Under the pieces are notes generated by a model. It saw only the letters and a program-made list of their open reading frames with translations. It was not told the origin of the DNA and did no database searches. A stretch of DNA of 64,000 nucleotides from Chitinophaga sancti (GTDB lineage: Bacteria > Bacteroidota > Bacteroidia > Chitinophagales > Chitinophagaceae), in contig NZ_CP139247.1 of the NCBI RefSeq assembly GCF_034087045.1, forward strand, positions 8,210,001 to 8,274,000. The letters run 5' to 3'. Each line of letters opens with the position of its first letter. The stretch's first letter is position 1. Position numbers and translations under genes: made by a program. This document shows positions 62,916 to 64,000 of this stretch, piece after piece.

Positions 62916-64000
62916 TCAGAATCCAACATTTACACCTATCAGGTACTGACGCTGGTTAGGATAAGCACCTTCATCCAAACCATAGTTGGTAGAACCACCA
63001 GAGATCTCAGGATCTATACCTTTATACTTCGTGATCGTGAACAGGTTCGCTGCCTGTACATATACGCGGAAGCGATCTATACCTACCCGCTTCAATATTG
63101 ACGCAGGGAAAGTATAACCCAGGCTCATATTCTTCGCTCTGAGGTAAGAACCGTTTTCTACGAGGTAAGAGTTAGGTACGTTGTTCGTACTGAAAGAGTT
63201 GTCATTTTCCTGGATAGGAGCAGTAGCATTGTGATGATCAGGTCTCCATGAATCATAGAGCGCTGTCTTACTTTTTGCACCTGCAAAGTTAGCATAGTAG
63301 TCAGTCCACCAACGAACCTGGTTCCAGATCTGGTTACCTTGTACACCATACAGGAAGATGCTGAAATCAAAGTTTTTATAATCAAGTTCCAGGTTCAGAC
63401 CATAGCTGAAATCCGGGTTAGGATTACCAAGGAAAGTTCTGTCTGCTTCAGTGATCTGACCATCATGGTTGATATCCGCATAGCGGAAACGACCCAGCGC
63501 TGCCTGTGTTTGGTAGGTAGCATTACTATTGCCGGTTGCTTTCTGTGCTTCCAGGTTAGCAGCTGTGATCTCATCCTGTTCATTCCAGAAACCTATTGTC
63601 TTATAACCAAAGAAGCTGGATACAGGTTGTCCTACTGCGTTACGAATGATGAAGCTACCATTGAAACGACGTGACTCCTGGTCAAAGTAAGGCGCATCAT
63701 AAGAAATAGCTACGATCTTGTTCTTGAATGTAGTGAACGTAGCATTTGCTTTGAACGTGAGTTCTTTCGTCAGGTGAATACCCGTAGCTGTGATAGACAG
63801 GTCTATACCATGGTTTTCCATCTGTGCAATATTCACAGTAGGAGGATCTGTACGACCAGCAGTAGCAGAAATTTCAGGTTTGTACAACAGATCTTTTACT
63901 TTCTTGTAGTAATAGTCTGCACTCACTTCCACTTTACCTTTGAAGAAGCTCGCATCAATACCTATGTTGGAGTTGATGTTGCTTTCCCATTTCGCATCCG
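62916..64000 (-). CDS. SusC/RagA TonB-dependent transporter, C-terminal part
   Basis: The C-terminal 360 or so residues of a SusC-type beta-barrel. The frame is open to the right edge (KWESNINSNIGIDASFFKG precedes the first in-frame start codon), so the gene begins outside the window. Barrel signatures include YADINHDGQITEADRTFLG, GNPNPDFSYGLNLELDYKNF and the final RQYLIGVNVGF with terminal Phe. It pairs with the SusD gene downstream. Confidence 0.93.
   Translation of the reverse strand, partial: DAKWESNINSNIGIDASFFKGKVEVSADYYYKKVKDLLYKPEISATAGRTDPPTVNIAQMENHGIDLSITATGIHLTKELTFKANATFTTFKNKIVAISYDAPYFDQESRRFNGSFIIRNAVGQPVSSFFGYKTIGFWNEQDEITAANLEAQKATGNSNATYQTQAALGRFRYADINHDGQITEADRTFLGNPNPDFSYGLNLELDYKNFDFSIFLYGVQGNQIWNQVRWWTDYYANFAGAKSKTALYDSWRPDHHNATAPIQENDNSFSTNNVPNSYLVENGSYLRAKNMSLGYTFPASILKRVGIDRFRVYVQAANLFTITKYKGIDPEISGGSTNYGLDEGAYPNQRQYLIGVNVGF

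Noticed and set aside
1..64000. tRNA and rRNA genes and insertion sequences.
   Set aside because: Reading the gaps on both strands I found no cloverleaf, rRNA segment or transposase; short RNA genes could still be missed without a covariance scan.

Overview
The window looks like chromosome from a Bacteroidota member close to Chitinophaga (family Chitinophagaceae). The evidence is three SusC/SusD pairs, promoters of the TAnnTTTG type, an ECF sigma factor/FecR pair next to a SusC with an STN domain, Bacteroidota-type class I lanthipeptide leaders, and housekeeping genes (pyrD, rsmE, dnaB, pheT, zapA, rny, scpB, atpG) of Bacteroidota type. This assignment comes from gene content and protein style, not from a database search.

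Layout. 0-0.5 kb: 3' part of pyrD. 0.5-3.6 kb: two Abi-family HEPN genes at the two ends of a tandem array of five copies of a promoter plus a short structured RNA ending in a terminator; the three middle copies keep the RNA but only a decayed 5' stub of the abi gene. 3.7-12.6 kb: a glycan utilisation locus read right to left, made of an ECF sigma factor, FecR anti-sigma, SusC with STN domain, SusD and a GH127 beta-L-arabinofuranosidase. 12.6-14.8 kb: rsmE, a DoxX-like membrane protein and a class A beta-lactamase. 14.8-26.2 kb: a compact class I lanthipeptide operon (three precursors, TonB-linked outer-membrane beta-barrel, full-length LanB, LanC-like cyclase, unknown helical protein, C39-peptidase ABC exporter, very short HlyD-like protein). 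26.8-28.7 kb: a small unknown protein and a MATE transporter.

28.8-39.3 kb is core genome: dnaB and pheT diverge from an intergenic region carrying DnaA boxes, followed by a ZapB-like coiled coil, zapA, rny, a purine nucleoside phosphorylase, scpB with a very long acidic tail, and atpG. 39.5-51.7 kb is accessory: WG-repeat protein, an 8-bp repeat tract, DJ-1/PfpI protein, truncated DUF1016 gene, a second SusC/SusD pair, a double DUF1080 protein, a candidate pseudoknotted small RNA, a DUF885 metallopeptidase-like lipoprotein, a YjbR-type protein and a TauE/SafE permease. 52.0-59.1 kb is a complete eboA-F operon in canonical order. 59.5-64.0 kb holds a cytochrome-c/FG-GAP lipoprotein, a third SusD and the C-terminal part of a third SusC that runs off the right edge.

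The points most worth a second look are the RNA+HEPN (Abi) array with retained orphan RNAs, the lanthipeptide cluster whose LanC-like enzyme has lost two of the three expected zinc ligands and whose cores are almost pure Gly/Ser/Thr/Cys, and the pseudoknot-plus-terminator element at 48.1-48.3 kb.
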